A stretch of 64,000 bases of DNA, taken from contig OZ253953.1 of assembly GCA_965267335.1 (NCBI GenBank), positions 1,798,001 to 1,862,000 on the forward strand. Reading direction: 5' to 3'. Below, piece by piece: positions 1 through 9,183 of the stretch (the first letter of the stretch is position 1; every line of letters begins with the position of its first letter). The notes beneath the pieces were generated by a model. It had not been told where the DNA came from, made no database searches, and saw only the letters and a program-made list of their open reading frames with translations. This DNA comes from G965267335 sp965267335. Its GTDB lineage: Bacteria > Bacteroidota > Bacteroidia > Cytophagales > JAAEPT01. A program made the translations under genes and the position numbers.

Positions 1-824
1 GTTTGTCCCTTAACAATGAAAAAATTAATACTAAATTCACTTTTGACTGGTCCAAGGCCGTTATGCCAAAAAACGATAAGTTCTTTTTGGTCAGTTTGCT
101 GATGCTTAATTCCAAATTCTTTTTCATAGGATGCGCCATCCTCAAGAAATCCAGCTTGGTAGGCTGAACGAATAAGATCTTTTTTCAATTGTAAGGGGAC
201 TTGAACGTTAAAGTGTGAGTACACATCTTTGTATGTGTTATAAGAATTTTTGTAAGCTATGTATGCATTATTATAATCCTTATCTGCTTCGTAGATCATT
301 CCCATCAGGTTTAGGGCAAATGCATCTTTCTTATATCTGTTTTTCCTTTTTTCATACTTATCATTCAGTTGATTTACCTTGATGTCTAATCTCCTGCACT
401 CAACCAAGGCTTCGTCCAATCTATTCATCTGTAGATAATTTATTGCTTTGTAGTAGTGAATCAGTACTACTTCATGGTCTTCTCCAGTATACGGAAGAGA
501 TGATGGGGAACTCAGATTAGAGGAAACGATAGCAGCCGTGGTTTTTTTATGGTCATCTATAAAGATATAGGCCTTTTCAAGGTTTTCGTTGCTTTCTTCA
601 AACTTGCCGAGTAATTGTTTTACTACAGCACCTTGTAAGTAGATTAATAGACGGTCCTTTTGTTTGTCTACTCGTTTGTATTTATCATTTATTTTCTCCG
701 CTTCTTCCAGTCTTCCTTGAACGAATTGTTTATGAAACTCACCTTGCCTTTGGTAATATGTTGAACAGGAAGTGACAAAGACCAGGAATAAAAGAATGTA
801 CAGTTTCGTTAGAAGCTGATTCAT
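1..824 (-). CDS. COG3014-like TPR lipoprotein (partial, C-terminus beyond window)
   Basis: Minus-strand frame opening with ATG at 824 and still open at base 1, so about 274 residues are visible and the C-terminus is missing. The N-terminus is a hydrophobic stretch ending in a lipobox (FVTSC, Cys20), indicating an outer-membrane or periplasm-facing lipoprotein. The body is helical and TPR-like, with segments such as DEALVECRRLD and a later FWHNGLGPVKSEF stretch that I recognise from the COG3014 family. That family is often encoded beside LpoB-like lipoproteins, as here: the LpoB-like gene ends 14 bases upstream on the same strand. By inference the two act together at the cell envelope, possibly on peptidoglycan synthesis. 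The biochemical role of COG3014 proteins is not known to me. Confidence 0.75.
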   Translation of the reverse strand, partial: MNQLLTKLYILLFLVFVTSCSTYYQRQGEFHKQFVQGRLEEAEKINDKYKRVDKQKDRLLIYLQGAVVKQLLGKFEESNENLEKAYIFIDDHKKTTAAIVSSNLSSPSSLPYTGEDHEVVLIHYYKAINYLQMNRLDEALVECRRLDIKVNQLNDKYEKRKNRYKKDAFALNLMGMIYEADKDYNNAYIAYKNSYNTYKDVYSHFNVQVPLQLKKDLIRSAYQAGFLEDGASYEKEFGIKHQQTDQKELIVFWHNGLGPVKSEFSINFFIVKGQ

Positions 825-838
825 TTAATGAAATTATA

Positions 839-1420
839 TTATCGGACTACTTTTTTTATCTTTTTGCTGCCAATCCATACTTTCTCATTTGTTTCGAGAT
901 CGGTAAGGGTTAAGTCAACCTGATAGTAAACCACTTTTTCTCGGGAGTTGGAATCTGTAATAGAGTTGATTGTTCCCTGCAGTATGAAATCTGCGCCCTT
1001 TTCCAATCCCCATTGTTTTGCTGTAGAATTTGAGGAGAATTCCTGTTGGTCGGCACGTTCCATTCTTAGTTCCTCCCGTGCTTCACCACCTTGAACCAGC
1101 TTAACTTTTCCTGAGTTGATAAATTGTCTTTCTATATCGTTGATGAAAGACTCGGTATTAATATGCTCGCTGGACTTGTTCTTTACTAGTCCCACTATCA
1201 CGGTTGGTTTTTTGCTATTCTCTTCAATAAAATTGGTTATCCAAACATGAGACAACCCGTCTTTCACCATCTCATCAGAAACTAATTTAGAATCTGTGTC
1301 GTTCCATCTTCCACTAAGATCAATTTGTTTATTTTCATCCACTCTGGATACGTTTTTGGATGTAGTGCAGGCTGTGAAAATTGTCGAACCAACTACAAGG
1401 ATTTTGATTAATTTTTTCAT
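839..1420 (-). CDS. LpoB-like penicillin-binding protein activator lipoprotein
   Basis: A 193-residue lipoprotein with a short signal ending in a lipobox (FTAC, Cys18). The mature domain has the LpoB/CsgG-like pattern: an early SGRWNDTDSKLVSDEM segment, a TESFINDIERQFINSGKVKLV helix-strand, GADFILQGTI, and a terminal segment ending in EKVWIGSKKIKK. In enterobacteria LpoB activates the bifunctional peptidoglycan synthase PBP1b from the outer membrane. Bacteroidota homologues are usually annotated as PBP activators by similarity only. It lies between a PH-like membrane protein (65 bases upstream) and a COG3014 lipoprotein (14 bases downstream), all on the minus strand, so an envelope operon is likely. 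No PBP gene is in view, so the partner cannot be named. Confidence 0.75.
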   Translation of the reverse strand: MKKLIKILVVGSTIFTACTTSKNVSRVDENKQIDLSGRWNDTDSKLVSDEMVKDGLSHVWITNFIEENSKKPTVIVGLVKNKSSEHINTESFINDIERQFINSGKVKLVQGGEAREELRMERADQQEFSSNSTAKQWGLEKGADFILQGTINSITDSNSREKVVYYQVDLTLTDLETNEKVWIGSKKIKKVVR

Positions 1421-1484
1421 TTTAGGCGATTAGTTTTTTATCTAGACGTTTGTGGTTTATTATGTCACTATAAAATATAAAGTT

Positions 1485-1976
1485 CTACTTGGAAGCATTC
1501 ATTTTGGCATGTTCAACCTTGCTTATAAAGTGTTCTCGTTCCTCAAATCCCATCCAGCGTAATTGGAAATTAATGGTCATTCCAGAAGCATAAAAGGAAA
1601 ATATTTTCCTAATAGACAGGAAGAACCTAACGACATAGCTAAATGCCAAAATGACAGAAAAATAGAAAATAATTTGTGCCGGAGTGGACCCTAAATGTAA
1701 ATTCCCAAAGAAGTACTTAACAATCTCCGCATTACAGAAAAAATTGTTAAAGAGATAAACAGATCCGTTTATTAGAATGAAATAGAGAATGGCTTTTCGT
1801 AAAAATTTTAGTTGAAATGACGTCTTTAATTCACATGAAGTAAGTTCACTCAACATTATACTTTTGATGGTACTACCGAAAAAGTTTTTGTTTATTTCTC
1901 TGAGGCGATAGGAGGTAAGAAGAAAATTTTTATTCTTTGACTCCCAAAGAATTTCTTCATCGTGAAATTTTATCAT
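1485..1976 (-). CDS. PH-like domain protein interrupted by a membrane hairpin
   Basis: A 163-residue protein I cannot place in a named family. The first 55 residues (WESKNKNFLLTSYRLREI, then IKSIMLSELTSCEL) look like the first strands of a bacterial PH-like domain. They are followed by two hydrophobic segments at about 61-80 and 100-124. The C-terminal 35 residues (MTINFQLRWMGFEEREHFISKVEHAK) look like the last strand and closing helix of the same domain. The membrane hairpin would therefore be inserted into the PH fold, with both halves in the cytoplasm. It is the first gene of the minus-strand run with the LpoB-like and COG3014-like lipoproteins. Function unknown; the fold assignment is inference from pattern. 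Confidence 0.55.
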   Translation of the reverse strand: MIKFHDEEILWESKNKNFLLTSYRLREINKNFFGSTIKSIMLSELTSCELKTSFQLKFLRKAILYFILINGSVYLFNNFFCNAEIVKYFFGNLHLGSTPAQIIFYFSVILAFSYVVRFFLSIRKIFSFYASGMTINFQLRWMGFEEREHFISKVEHAKMNASK

Positions 1977-2258
1977 CAGCTTACGTTATTGGTGTTCATG
2001 GAATGATAACAAATATAAATGGTGGTTGGAATAATTACTGGAAAGATATCAGAATTTTCATTGGAGCCTTTTAGGTTATTACTTTTTGAACCACTTTTGG
2101 TTTGTTCAAGAAGGTGAAAAATAAACTATAGAAGACAAAGAAAAAGCGGGAACAAGTATTTTGGTGAGAGTGGTAGAGTGGTCGTACTTTTTATTTAGCT
2201 AAGGTCCTTATAATAGCCATCTTTCAAATGGAACCATGAGGTACTCAACCCAAGTAAA

Positions 2259-3401
2259 TTATGGAAGGCTTTGAAGACTTAGTTTCAGACTTTCCGTAAA
2301 AAGAGGCCGAATCCTTTTTAACTGCCTTTTAATACTGCGTTTATAAACTTTTGTGGTGAGTACCTCTCCGTTAGAATAAATGCTTTGCGCGACAAGTACT
2401 CCGTCAGAATAATATTTCCGGCTACCGTTTTCCCTTCCATTTGAATAATTAGAATTCATTATTTCAGAACCTGTACTGTCCTTGACTATCCATGGCCCAT
2501 CTAGTATATTGTCTTTATAGGACCTTATTTCCTTCTCTACTCCATTGGGGTAATAAAAGGTCCGATTGCCATTTAACATGTTGTTTTTGAACTCATCCCG
2601 TTTAGTTAGAATGCTGTCTTGATTAAGAAACCAGGATGGTCCATTGAGCTCACCCTCTGCATATGTTTGATGTGTAAACTTCCCTTCTTCATAAACAAAT
2701 TCTACACTGTCCTTGAGGCCGTCTTTGTACTTGCAGCTTTTTGTCAGGCGACCATTGGTCGAATATTCTCTTGATACTCCATTCCTTTTACCCCCTGAAA
2801 AGAAGTTGAGCGACTTGAGCTGTCCGCTGCGGTAATACTCAGCAGAGGGGCCTTGTCGTTTTCCATTCTCAAAGTGTTCAATCTTTTTGGGAACACCATT
2901 CGGGTAAAAGGTTATTCCGGGTCCATTCAGTTTGCCATAGGAATATTTTTTTTGAATGTATATGGTGCCTGAAGAGTTGAATTCATAATAAGTACCGTGG
3001 TATTCACCATCCTCATATCGGAATTTCAGATATGGAATCTTTGTATTCTCAAAAAGAACCGCATAGTCACCATTGGGTAAGTCATCAGGCCAGTGAAAGT
3101 AGTTTTCACAACCCAGGTTGGGTTCAATCTCAGAGAGAATAATTACACTGTCTCCCAGTATAAGTTCTTTTTTTGGTAACCCTCCATCTAAACTTATAGC
3201 ATATGCACAAGCAGGTGGTCCTAGGTAATGTTTTAAAATGACCTTGGTTTCGGTAATCAGAGTGTCCAGCTTCGTCTTGCCTCTTAAGCTCTTACGGTAG
3301 TCTGTATCAGTAATCAGTTTGAAATTCTTTTCATACCATATGTCCTGTGAAAAAGCTGTGTAGGAGAAAAATACAAATATATAAGCTGCCAATATCTTCA
3401 T
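2259..3401 (-). CDS. Secreted MORN/YwqK-type repeat protein
   Basis: About 380 residues from the ATG at 3401, chosen because it begins a good signal peptide (MKILAAYIFVFFSYTAFSQ). The frame stays open 22 codons further upstream, but that extension would bury the signal. After about 130 unique residues come roughly ten short repeats of the form G-x-x-x-G-x-x-x-x-Y-Y-x-x-G (for example KLNGPGITFYPNG, KRQGPSAEYYRSG, MLNGNRTFYYPNG). This is the MORN-like pattern of the YwqK family. In Bacteroidota such proteins are common, exported and of unknown role. The label 'antitoxin' often attached to YwqK is not supported by anything here, and no toxin-like gene is adjacent. It is separated from the upstream minus-strand operon by 282 bases and diverges from the stress-protein gene. 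Confidence 0.75.
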   Translation of the reverse strand: MKILAAYIFVFFSYTAFSQDIWYEKNFKLITDTDYRKSLRGKTKLDTLITETKVILKHYLGPPACAYAISLDGGLPKKELILGDSVIILSEIEPNLGCENYFHWPDDLPNGDYAVLFENTKIPYLKFRYEDGEYHGTYYEFNSSGTIYIQKKYSYGKLNGPGITFYPNGVPKKIEHFENGKRQGPSAEYYRSGQLKSLNFFSGGKRNGVSREYSTNGRLTKSCKYKDGLKDSVEFVYEEGKFTHQTYAEGELNGPSWFLNQDSILTKRDEFKNNMLNGNRTFYYPNGVEKEIRSYKDNILDGPWIVKDSTGSEIMNSNYSNGRENGSRKYYSDGVLVAQSIYSNGEVLTTKVYKRSIKRQLKRIRPLFTESLKLSLQSLP

Positions 3402-3592
3402 GTATCTCAATACAACTCTATTGTAAATAGGTTCAAGCCACTGGTAATTTTTTATACAGGTGTCCATCTTTTTCTACAGGTCAAAAAACAGGAAATAGCT
3501 ATTAAGGGCACTAGAGTGGATTTTTTGACTCTTTCAATTGTGGAATGATCTTTCTATGTATAAAGGCAAATACAACTAAAACTAGAATAAAT

Positions 3593-4462
3593 ATGAAAGA
3601 AATATTAGTTCCATACGATTTTACAGAAATATCCACTAACGCATTAATCTATGCATCACGCATGGCTCAGGAGGTTGGTGGGCGAATTGTTTTACTACAC
3701 ATGTTAGATGATGTTTCGACTCCGGCATTTAGTGCCATGGGTGAGGGACCTCAGGCGGGCATAGAACGTCAGCGCTATATGATTGAATTGATGAAGAAGA
3801 TAAAAACTGATTTTCATCGAGAGATAGAAGAGCGAGATTTGGAAAACTTTGTGAAGGGCACAAAAGTGATTGTTTCGAAGGGCCGAAAGAGTATGTCAGA
3901 ACATATTAGCGATCAGGATGTAGACCTAATCGTGATGGGTACACATAAGGATAAATCTTTGTACGAACGCTTTGCCGGAACCACAACCGAGCAGGTAATT
4001 GAAGAAGCTAAGGTACCCGTCATCGCTGTGAAGCCCGGAGATGTATTTAAGCCGATCAGAAAAATTGTATTTGCATCTGATTTCCTAAGTATAGCTCCAG
4101 AAACCTTCGAATATCTGAAATTGATGCAGAAAGCTACTTTTGCAGAAATTGTATTCCTGTACGTGAGTACCAGTAATAACCTGGTTCCTTATGATGCGAT
4201 TCATAAGCGTATGACAACTGCCTTGAAGGAATTTGACTCCGATAACTACACTCTACTGACCTTCAACGATAAACGTGTATCGGACGGTATTGTGAATGCG
4301 GTTCATAGCAATGCGGCAGATATCTTGGTGATGCAAACCAAAGGTCAGCTTGGTTTTAATGGCTTGATTTTTGGAAATACGACAGCCAAAGTGATACAGA
4401 AACTGTCGTTGCCAGTGATGGCAATCAACGATATCCATATTGGTGAAATGGCAGATTCCTAA
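3593..4462 (+). CDS. Universal stress protein, tandem UspA domains
   Basis: 289 residues from the ATG at 3593. The frame is open from an ATG at 3545, but the UspA fold begins directly at MKEILVPYDFTE, so the inner start is preferred. Two UspA domains are present (about 1-145 and 150-289). The first carries the nucleotide-binding-like pattern MGTHKDKSLYERFAGTT followed by VIEEAKVPVIAVKP. The second has QTKGQLGFNGLIFGNTT and VIQKLSLPVMAI. Tandem UspA proteins are cytoplasmic stress-response proteins, some of which bind ATP. A hairpin terminator follows at 4575, so the gene is probably transcribed alone. Confidence 0.9.
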   Translation: MKEILVPYDFTEISTNALIYASRMAQEVGGRIVLLHMLDDVSTPAFSAMGEGPQAGIERQRYMIELMKKIKTDFHREIEERDLENFVKGTKVIVSKGRKSMSEHISDQDVDLIVMGTHKDKSLYERFAGTTTEQVIEEAKVPVIAVKPGDVFKPIRKIVFASDFLSIAPETFEYLKLMQKATFAEIVFLYVSTSNNLVPYDAIHKRMTTALKEFDSDNYTLLTFNDKRVSDGIVNAVHSNAADILVMQTKGQLGFNGLIFGNTTAKVIQKLSLPVMAINDIHIGEMADS

Positions 4463-4574
4463 GATATGGTTACCAGAATCAGAATTAAGAATCACTACAT
4501 AATAGCCACCGGCTGCAGGGACCCAACCAATTAAATGAGTTTAGCACTCCCTTAATGAAGTAAATTTAGGTTAG

Positions 4575-4615
4575 CCACAACTTCGTGACGTTGAGCACGG
4601 GGTTGTGGATTTTTT
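4575..4615 (+). terminator. Hairpin terminator after universal stress gene
   Basis: CCACAAC at 4575-4581 pairs with GTTGTGG at 4602-4608, with an inner CGTG/CACG pair inside the loop. A run of T follows at about 4610-4615. It lies 110 bases after the stress-protein stop and ahead of the ammonium transporter. Confidence 0.6.
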
Positions 4616-4632
4616 ATATAAGTTTTCAACAA

Positions 4633-4646
4633 TTGCATGCATGCAA
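4633..4646. promoter_or_regulatory. Perfect 14-base palindrome upstream of the ammonium transporter
   Basis: TTGCATGCATGCAA is a perfect palindrome 62-75 bases ahead of the transporter start. It lies between the terminator and the gene, where an operator would be expected. No regulator can be assigned from sequence, and the nested GCATGC repeats could also arise by chance. Confidence 0.35.
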
Positions 4647-4707
4647 GAGTCTGAAACGCCTTTTTAGCTAGTTTCGTTCTTTAGTTTTAACCAAAGTAAT
4701 TAACGAT

Positions 4708-6009
4708 ATGAAAAAGAAACTGGCACTACTAGCGTGCCTACTACTTGGGACTACCATGTCATTTGCACAAGGCGAGTCCGGAATTGACACCGGAGACACC
4801 TCCTGGATGTTAATTTCAACTGCCCTTGTGATGTTAATGACACCCGCAGGTTTAGCATTATTTTATGGAGGTCTGACTCAGAACAAAAGCGTACTAAACA
4901 CCATCGGTATGAGCTATGTGGCCTTTTGCACAGGCTTTGTAGTTTGGGTGCTTGTAGGGTACTCATTGGCTTTTACAGAAGGAAATCAGTTTATAGGAAC
5001 ATTTGAACTGGCCATGCTGAAGGACATGAAACCTACAGATGTCACAGGAACAATGCCGAAAATGCTTGAAGTTGCCTTTCAAGGAACCTTTGCAGCCATT
5101 GCTGTAGCAATTGTAAGCGGATCTATAATCGAAAGAGTTCGTTTCTCTACCTGGGTTATATTTTCGGTGCTTTGGGTTGCACTGGTTTATGCACCTATAT
5201 GTCATTGGGTATGGGGTCCTAATGAAGGTTTTCTCCATGGAGATTTAGATTTTGCTGGAGGTACGGTCATACACGTGAACGCAGGAGTGGCGGGTCTAGT
5301 CGTTTCATTAATGTTAGGCAGAAGGCTGAACATTGATGAGGAGAGGTATCCCTCTTCAATTAAGCTTATGATTCTTGGGTCAGCTCTTTTGTGGTTCGGG
5401 TGGACTGGTTTTAACGGAGGGAGTGCTTATGGAGCAAATGGTATTGCCGCGAATGCAGTAGTAGTAACCTATCTGGCTGCTTGCGTAGGAGGTATTGTCT
5501 GGTTAACTATTGAATGGTTCATTGTTAAGAAGCCAACATTGATCGGAATAGCTTCGGGGGTCGTTTCAGGACTTGTTGGAATTACGCCAGCAGCAGGATT
5601 TGTGGATGTAAGTGGAGCTATTGTTATTGGTGTTATTTCCAGTTTAGTTGGATATTGGGGTGTTGTTAAGCTCAAAAAGTTATTAGGACATGATGATACT
5701 CTGGATGCATTTGGAATGCATGGACTTGTAGGTATTGCAGGGGCAATTTTGACCGGTGTATTGGCCAATCCGGAAATCAATCCTGATGGAACCGGAGCAA
5801 TTTATGGCAATGGAGCCCAGGTCCTTTCTCAGCTGAAGTCTGTAGGCGCAACTATAGTCTATTCTGCAGTAGCTACTTTCATCACTTTTAAGATTGCCGC
5901 TCTATTTACTAATGGAGGTAGAATACACAGGAAGGTCGAGCTGGAAGGTATGGACATTGGATATCATGGAGAAGAACAGATAAAGATTGATAAACGCAAT
6001 GTTCAGTAA
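4708..6009 (+). CDS. amt: Ammonium transporter (Amt/MEP family)
   Basis: 433 residues with a cleavable-looking signal (ends MSFAQ at 21) and about eleven membrane spans, as usual for Amt. Family hallmarks are visible: TPAGLALFYGGL in the first span, the conserved Asp181 and pore His189 in DFAGGTVIHVNAG, and the second pore His338 in DAFGMHGLVG. It conducts ammonium/ammonia across the cytoplasmic membrane for nitrogen assimilation. The last 25 residues form a short cytoplasmic tail. No glnK/PII gene adjoins it on either side, which is unusual compared with many amt loci, so any PII partner must lie elsewhere. A strong hairpin terminator follows, and a palindrome precedes it. Confidence 0.95.
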   Translation: MKKKLALLACLLLGTTMSFAQGESGIDTGDTSWMLISTALVMLMTPAGLALFYGGLTQNKSVLNTIGMSYVAFCTGFVVWVLVGYSLAFTEGNQFIGTFELAMLKDMKPTDVTGTMPKMLEVAFQGTFAAIAVAIVSGSIIERVRFSTWVIFSVLWVALVYAPICHWVWGPNEGFLHGDLDFAGGTVIHVNAGVAGLVVSLMLGRRLNIDEERYPSSIKLMILGSALLWFGWTGFNGGSAYGANGIAANAVVVTYLAACVGGIVWLTIEWFIVKKPTLIGIASGVVSGLVGITPAAGFVDVSGAIVIGVISSLVGYWGVVKLKKLLGHDDTLDAFGMHGLVGIAGAILTGVLANPEINPDGTGAIYGNGAQVLSQLKSVGATIVYSAVATFITFKIAALFTNGGRIHRKVELEGMDIGYHGEEQIKIDKRNVQ

Positions 6010-6032
6010 ATATTTGATTAATTGAGAAATTC

Positions 6033-6067
6033 AAAAAAAGCCATGAAATAGTTCATGGCTTTTTTGT
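6033..6067. terminator. Strong hairpin terminator after amt
   Basis: AGCCATGAA (6039-6047) pairs perfectly with TTCATGGCT (6052-6060) around a 4-base loop, flanked by an A-run and a T-run that extend the stem. It lies 24 bases after the amt stop. Confidence 0.85.
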
Positions 6068-6300
6068 TGCGCCTCTGGCGTAAAACCTAATTTGGGAAAC
6101 ATCACCTTAGTTTATAATGCTGAGGCTTCCGTCCATTGCTATTTCTTTCCAAATCCATGGCTGTTGACTTAAATAAAGTGCGATTCAAGGTATTCCGTGT
6201 TGAGATTTAAAAGCCTGTTTACCGATTCTATTCTGTGCAGTCTAGGTGTTTTTACTTATATTTAATTCTGTAGAGCAAACAACCGGAGTCATTCGATTCT

Positions 6301-6308
6301 TACATTTG
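6301..6308 (+). promoter_or_regulatory. TAnnTTTG -7 element of the GH9 gene
   Basis: TACATTTG matches the Bacteroidota -7 consensus, 43 bases before the GH9 ATG. No clear TTG -33 element lies 19-21 bases upstream, so this rests on the -7 box and position only. Confidence 0.4.
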
Positions 6309-6351
6309 TGTAGTTGCTGCCCGGCAACCTTAACCTTATAACCGTGATAAA

Positions 6352-9183
6352 ATGAGAAATGTAATCTTTACCACATTAGTGATATGTGTCAGTGTAAGCG
6401 TAGTCAAGGCACAAGAAATTAAGCTGAACCAACTGGGATTTTACCCTGATGCAGAAAAGCTAGCTGTAGTACCCGAAGCGGGAGCGGGATCATTTGAAGT
6501 AGTATCAACTGATGGTACGATCACCTATTATACAGGTACGTTAGGTGCATCTAACCTTTGGTCACACTCTGGGGAAAATGTAAGAATTGCTGATTTTAGC
6601 TCGTTCAATATCCCGGGAAGTTATAAGTTGGTAGTTACCGGTGTTGGTGAATCTCATGAATTTATAATTTCACCCGATGTACATGATGGCCTGGCCAGAG
6701 CAGCACTAAAATCTTTCTTCTTTCAACGGGCTTCAACCTCCATTAGTGCTACTCACGGAGGGATTTATGCCAGAAATGCCGGCCATCCGGATGATGTGGT
6801 ATACATTCATGAATCGGCTGCTACTGCCAGCCGACCTGAGGGAACTCAAATATCAGCCTCAAAGGGTTGGTATGATGCTGGTGATTACAACAAGTATGTA
6901 GTTAATTCCGGGATCAGTACTTATACCTTGATGTCAGCATATGAAACCTTTCCTGTTTACTTTGATAGCCTCGAGTTGAATATTCCGGAGTCTGGAAATG
7001 GGGTTCCTGACATTTTAGATGAAGCAAAGTGGAACCTGGATTGGTTACTTGCCATGCAGGACCCAAACGATGGAGGTGTGTACCATAAACTGACTACAAC
7101 AGGGTTTTCAGGGTTTGTAATGCCAGAGGATGCTACAAATACAAGATACGTAGTTCAGAAAAGTACCGGGGCCACCTATGACTTCGCAGCTATGATGGCT
7201 GTTGCTTACAGGATTTATAGAGAATACGAGGATGAGTTTCCTGGCTTTGCCGATCAATGTCTGAACGCAGCTATAGATGCCTGGGAGTGGGGCCAGGCTA
7301 ACCCTGGAGTGTTCTATGATCAGGCTGATCATAATACGAATTATGACCCGAATGTGTCCACTGGAGAGTATGGTGATTGGAGCTTTGCTGATGAGGAAAA
7401 CTGGGCTGCGGCAGAATTATACATAGCTACAAAAGCGGACTCGTTTTATACAGATCATTTTAATGAGTTCGATGCGGCTAATATTCCGAATTGGCAGGAC
7501 GTCAGTGCACTACCCTGGATTTCATTGTATAATAATTTGGACAGCCTTACAGCAGTAGCAAATGCGGCCACAATTAATTTAAGAATAACGAATGCTGCAA
7601 CTTCGTACAGGGATGAATATCAGAGCAGTGCTTATCGAATTGCAATGGGAAATAATAATTGGGATTTTGTCTGGGGAAGTAATGGTGGGGCCGGAAATCA
7701 AGGAATGATGCTTGTTCATGCCTATCGGGTTAGTGGAGATTCGAGTTACCTGAATGCGGCCTTGTCTAATCTCGATTATCTCATTGGAAGGAATCCAACA
7801 GGGTATTCATTTGTCGCTGGATATGGGGATGAGACCCCGATGAATTTTCATCATAGAGTGTCCAGTGCCGATGGAATAGCCGAACCAGTACCCGGACTAA
7901 TTGCCGGAGGTCCGCAGCCAGGCCAGGAAGATAACTGTAGTGGATACCCGTCCAATGATCGGGCGACCTCATACTTGGACTCGGAGTGTAGTTATTCAAC
8001 CAATGAAGTGACCATTAACTGGAATGCTCCCCTGGTTTTTCTTTCTGGGGCTATCGAGAATTATTTTGGTGAAGCACCTGATATCGCTCCTCTGATAACA
8101 AATCACCCGGATGACCTGGCAGTTGCCGAAGGTGGGTCAGCAAGTTTTACAGTGGCGGCTACCGGTCAGGATACACTTACCTATCAATGGCAATTTAATG
8201 GTGTAAATATCCCTGGTGCAGATAGTATAGTATTGGCAATTGCAAGTGTTACACCTGCAGATACTGGTGCATACAGAGTGATTGTTACCAATAACCTCGG
8301 AGCCGATACCAGTAATGTAGCAACCTTAAGTATTCTGGTACAGGGACCATACAATGGTACACCAATTGATATTCCCGGAATCGTAGAGGCAGAGGATTTT
8401 GATGAAGGAGGTGAAGGACTGGCATATCATGATAGTGATCCCGGAAATCAAGGTGGAGACTACAGGAATGAAGCCGTTGATATTTCAGGTACCGGAGATA
8501 GCGGAGGAGGATATAATGTAGGTTGGGTAAGTGATGGAGAATGGCTGGAATATACGGTTGACGTTGATTCATCAGCGTATTATTTTTTCAGATTCCGGGT
8601 AGGTACTTTTATAGCTGGAGGGCTTATAGATGTTTACTTCGATTCTGTACAAGTCATCAACAATGTATATGTCGCAAGCACAGGAAGCTGGGTCGACTAT
8701 GAAAACGTATATGTTGACAGCGTGTTTTTAAATGAAGGAGAACAGATCATGCAGCTGTTTTTTGAAAACGGCCCAGTCAATATCAATTTCGTGGATGTGT
8801 CATCAGAACCTTTTGATTGTAACGGAGAAGGAGGAGGAGAGGCCTATGTAGATTCTTGTGGAGTATGTGCAGAAGGAAGTACAGGTGTTTCGGCACAACT
8901 GGATCCTGATAATTGTACCGTGAGCATTGATGTAATGGAGTCTATTGACGTGGTGATTTACCCTAATCCTTCAGAAGGTGAGTTTAATTTAAAATCCGAT
9001 CAGCAAATTTGGGGAGTTACTCAGGTGATTGTACTCGATGTTTTCGGTCAAGAACTTGAGAAGTTTCAGTTGACAGACGGTCTTTCAAGCCTTGCATTTG
9101 GTAAAAACTATAATCCCGGATTTTATCTCGTTAAGATTGTATCTGGTTCGAACGTATTCAGTCATACTATTGTTAAGCAGTAG
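6352..9183 (+). CDS. Secreted GH9 endoglucanase with Ig, CBM6 and T9SS sorting domain
   Basis: 943 residues. Signal peptide 1-21; N-terminal Ig-like cellulase domain about 22-105 (IKLNQLGFYPDAEK); GH9 catalytic domain about 110-565. The DAGDYNKY motif supplies the catalytic-base aspartates Asp175 and Asp178, His500/His501-Arg502 gives the HHR motif, and Glu552 in TNEVTINWNAP is the expected proton donor, so the enzyme looks intact. An Ig-like domain (about 580-663), a CBM6 (about 667-820), a short four-cysteine segment (CNG then DSCGVC) and a type A T9SS sorting domain (IYPNPSEGEFNL onward, about 864-943) follow. It should hydrolyse beta-1,4-glucan at or outside the cell surface after export through the T9SS. 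A 51-residue ORF begins at the next base after its stop. Confidence 0.95.
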   Translation: MRNVIFTTLVICVSVSVVKAQEIKLNQLGFYPDAEKLAVVPEAGAGSFEVVSTDGTITYYTGTLGASNLWSHSGENVRIADFSSFNIPGSYKLVVTGVGESHEFIISPDVHDGLARAALKSFFFQRASTSISATHGGIYARNAGHPDDVVYIHESAATASRPEGTQISASKGWYDAGDYNKYVVNSGISTYTLMSAYETFPVYFDSLELNIPESGNGVPDILDEAKWNLDWLLAMQDPNDGGVYHKLTTTGFSGFVMPEDATNTRYVVQKSTGATYDFAAMMAVAYRIYREYEDEFPGFADQCLNAAIDAWEWGQANPGVFYDQADHNTNYDPNVSTGEYGDWSFADEENWAAAELYIATKADSFYTDHFNEFDAANIPNWQDVSALPWISLYNNLDSLTAVANAATINLRITNAATSYRDEYQSSAYRIAMGNNNWDFVWGSNGGAGNQGMMLVHAYRVSGDSSYLNAALSNLDYLIGRNPTGYSFVAGYGDETPMNFHHRVSSADGIAEPVPGLIAGGPQPGQEDNCSGYPSNDRATSYLDSECSYSTNEVTINWNAPLVFLSGAIENYFGEAPDIAPLITNHPDDLAVAEGGSASFTVAATGQDTLTYQWQFNGVNIPGADSIVLAIASVTPADTGAYRVIVTNNLGADTSNVATLSILVQGPYNGTPIDIPGIVEAEDFDEGGEGLAYHDSDPGNQGGDYRNEAVDISGTGDSGGGYNVGWVSDGEWLEYTVDVDSSAYYFFRFRVGTFIAGGLIDVYFDSVQVINNVYVASTGSWVDYENVYVDSVFLNEGEQIMQLFFENGPVNINFVDVSSEPFDCNGEGGGEAYVDSCGVCAEGSTGVSAQLDPDNCTVSIDVMESIDVVIYPNPSEGEFNLKSDQQIWGVTQVIVLDVFGQELEKFQLTDGLSSLAFGKNYNPGFYLVKIVSGSNVFSHTIVKQ

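Larger units (their letters stand above)
6010..6351. other. Intergenic region between amt and the GH9 gene
   Basis: 342 bases without a gene. It holds the amt terminator at 6033-6067, then about 230 bases in which I see no feature, then a promoter-like TACATTTG at 6301-6308. A small GTTGC/GCAAC hairpin at 6313-6328 would lie in the GH9 leader. Confidence 0.6.

Noticed and set aside
2259..3401. YwqK-repeat protein as a toxin-antitoxin component
   Set aside because: It has a signal peptide and no toxin-like neighbour; the antitoxin label of the family is not evidence.
3545..3592. Upstream ATG extension of the universal stress protein
   Set aside because: The added 16 residues precede the canonical UspA start and have no family match.
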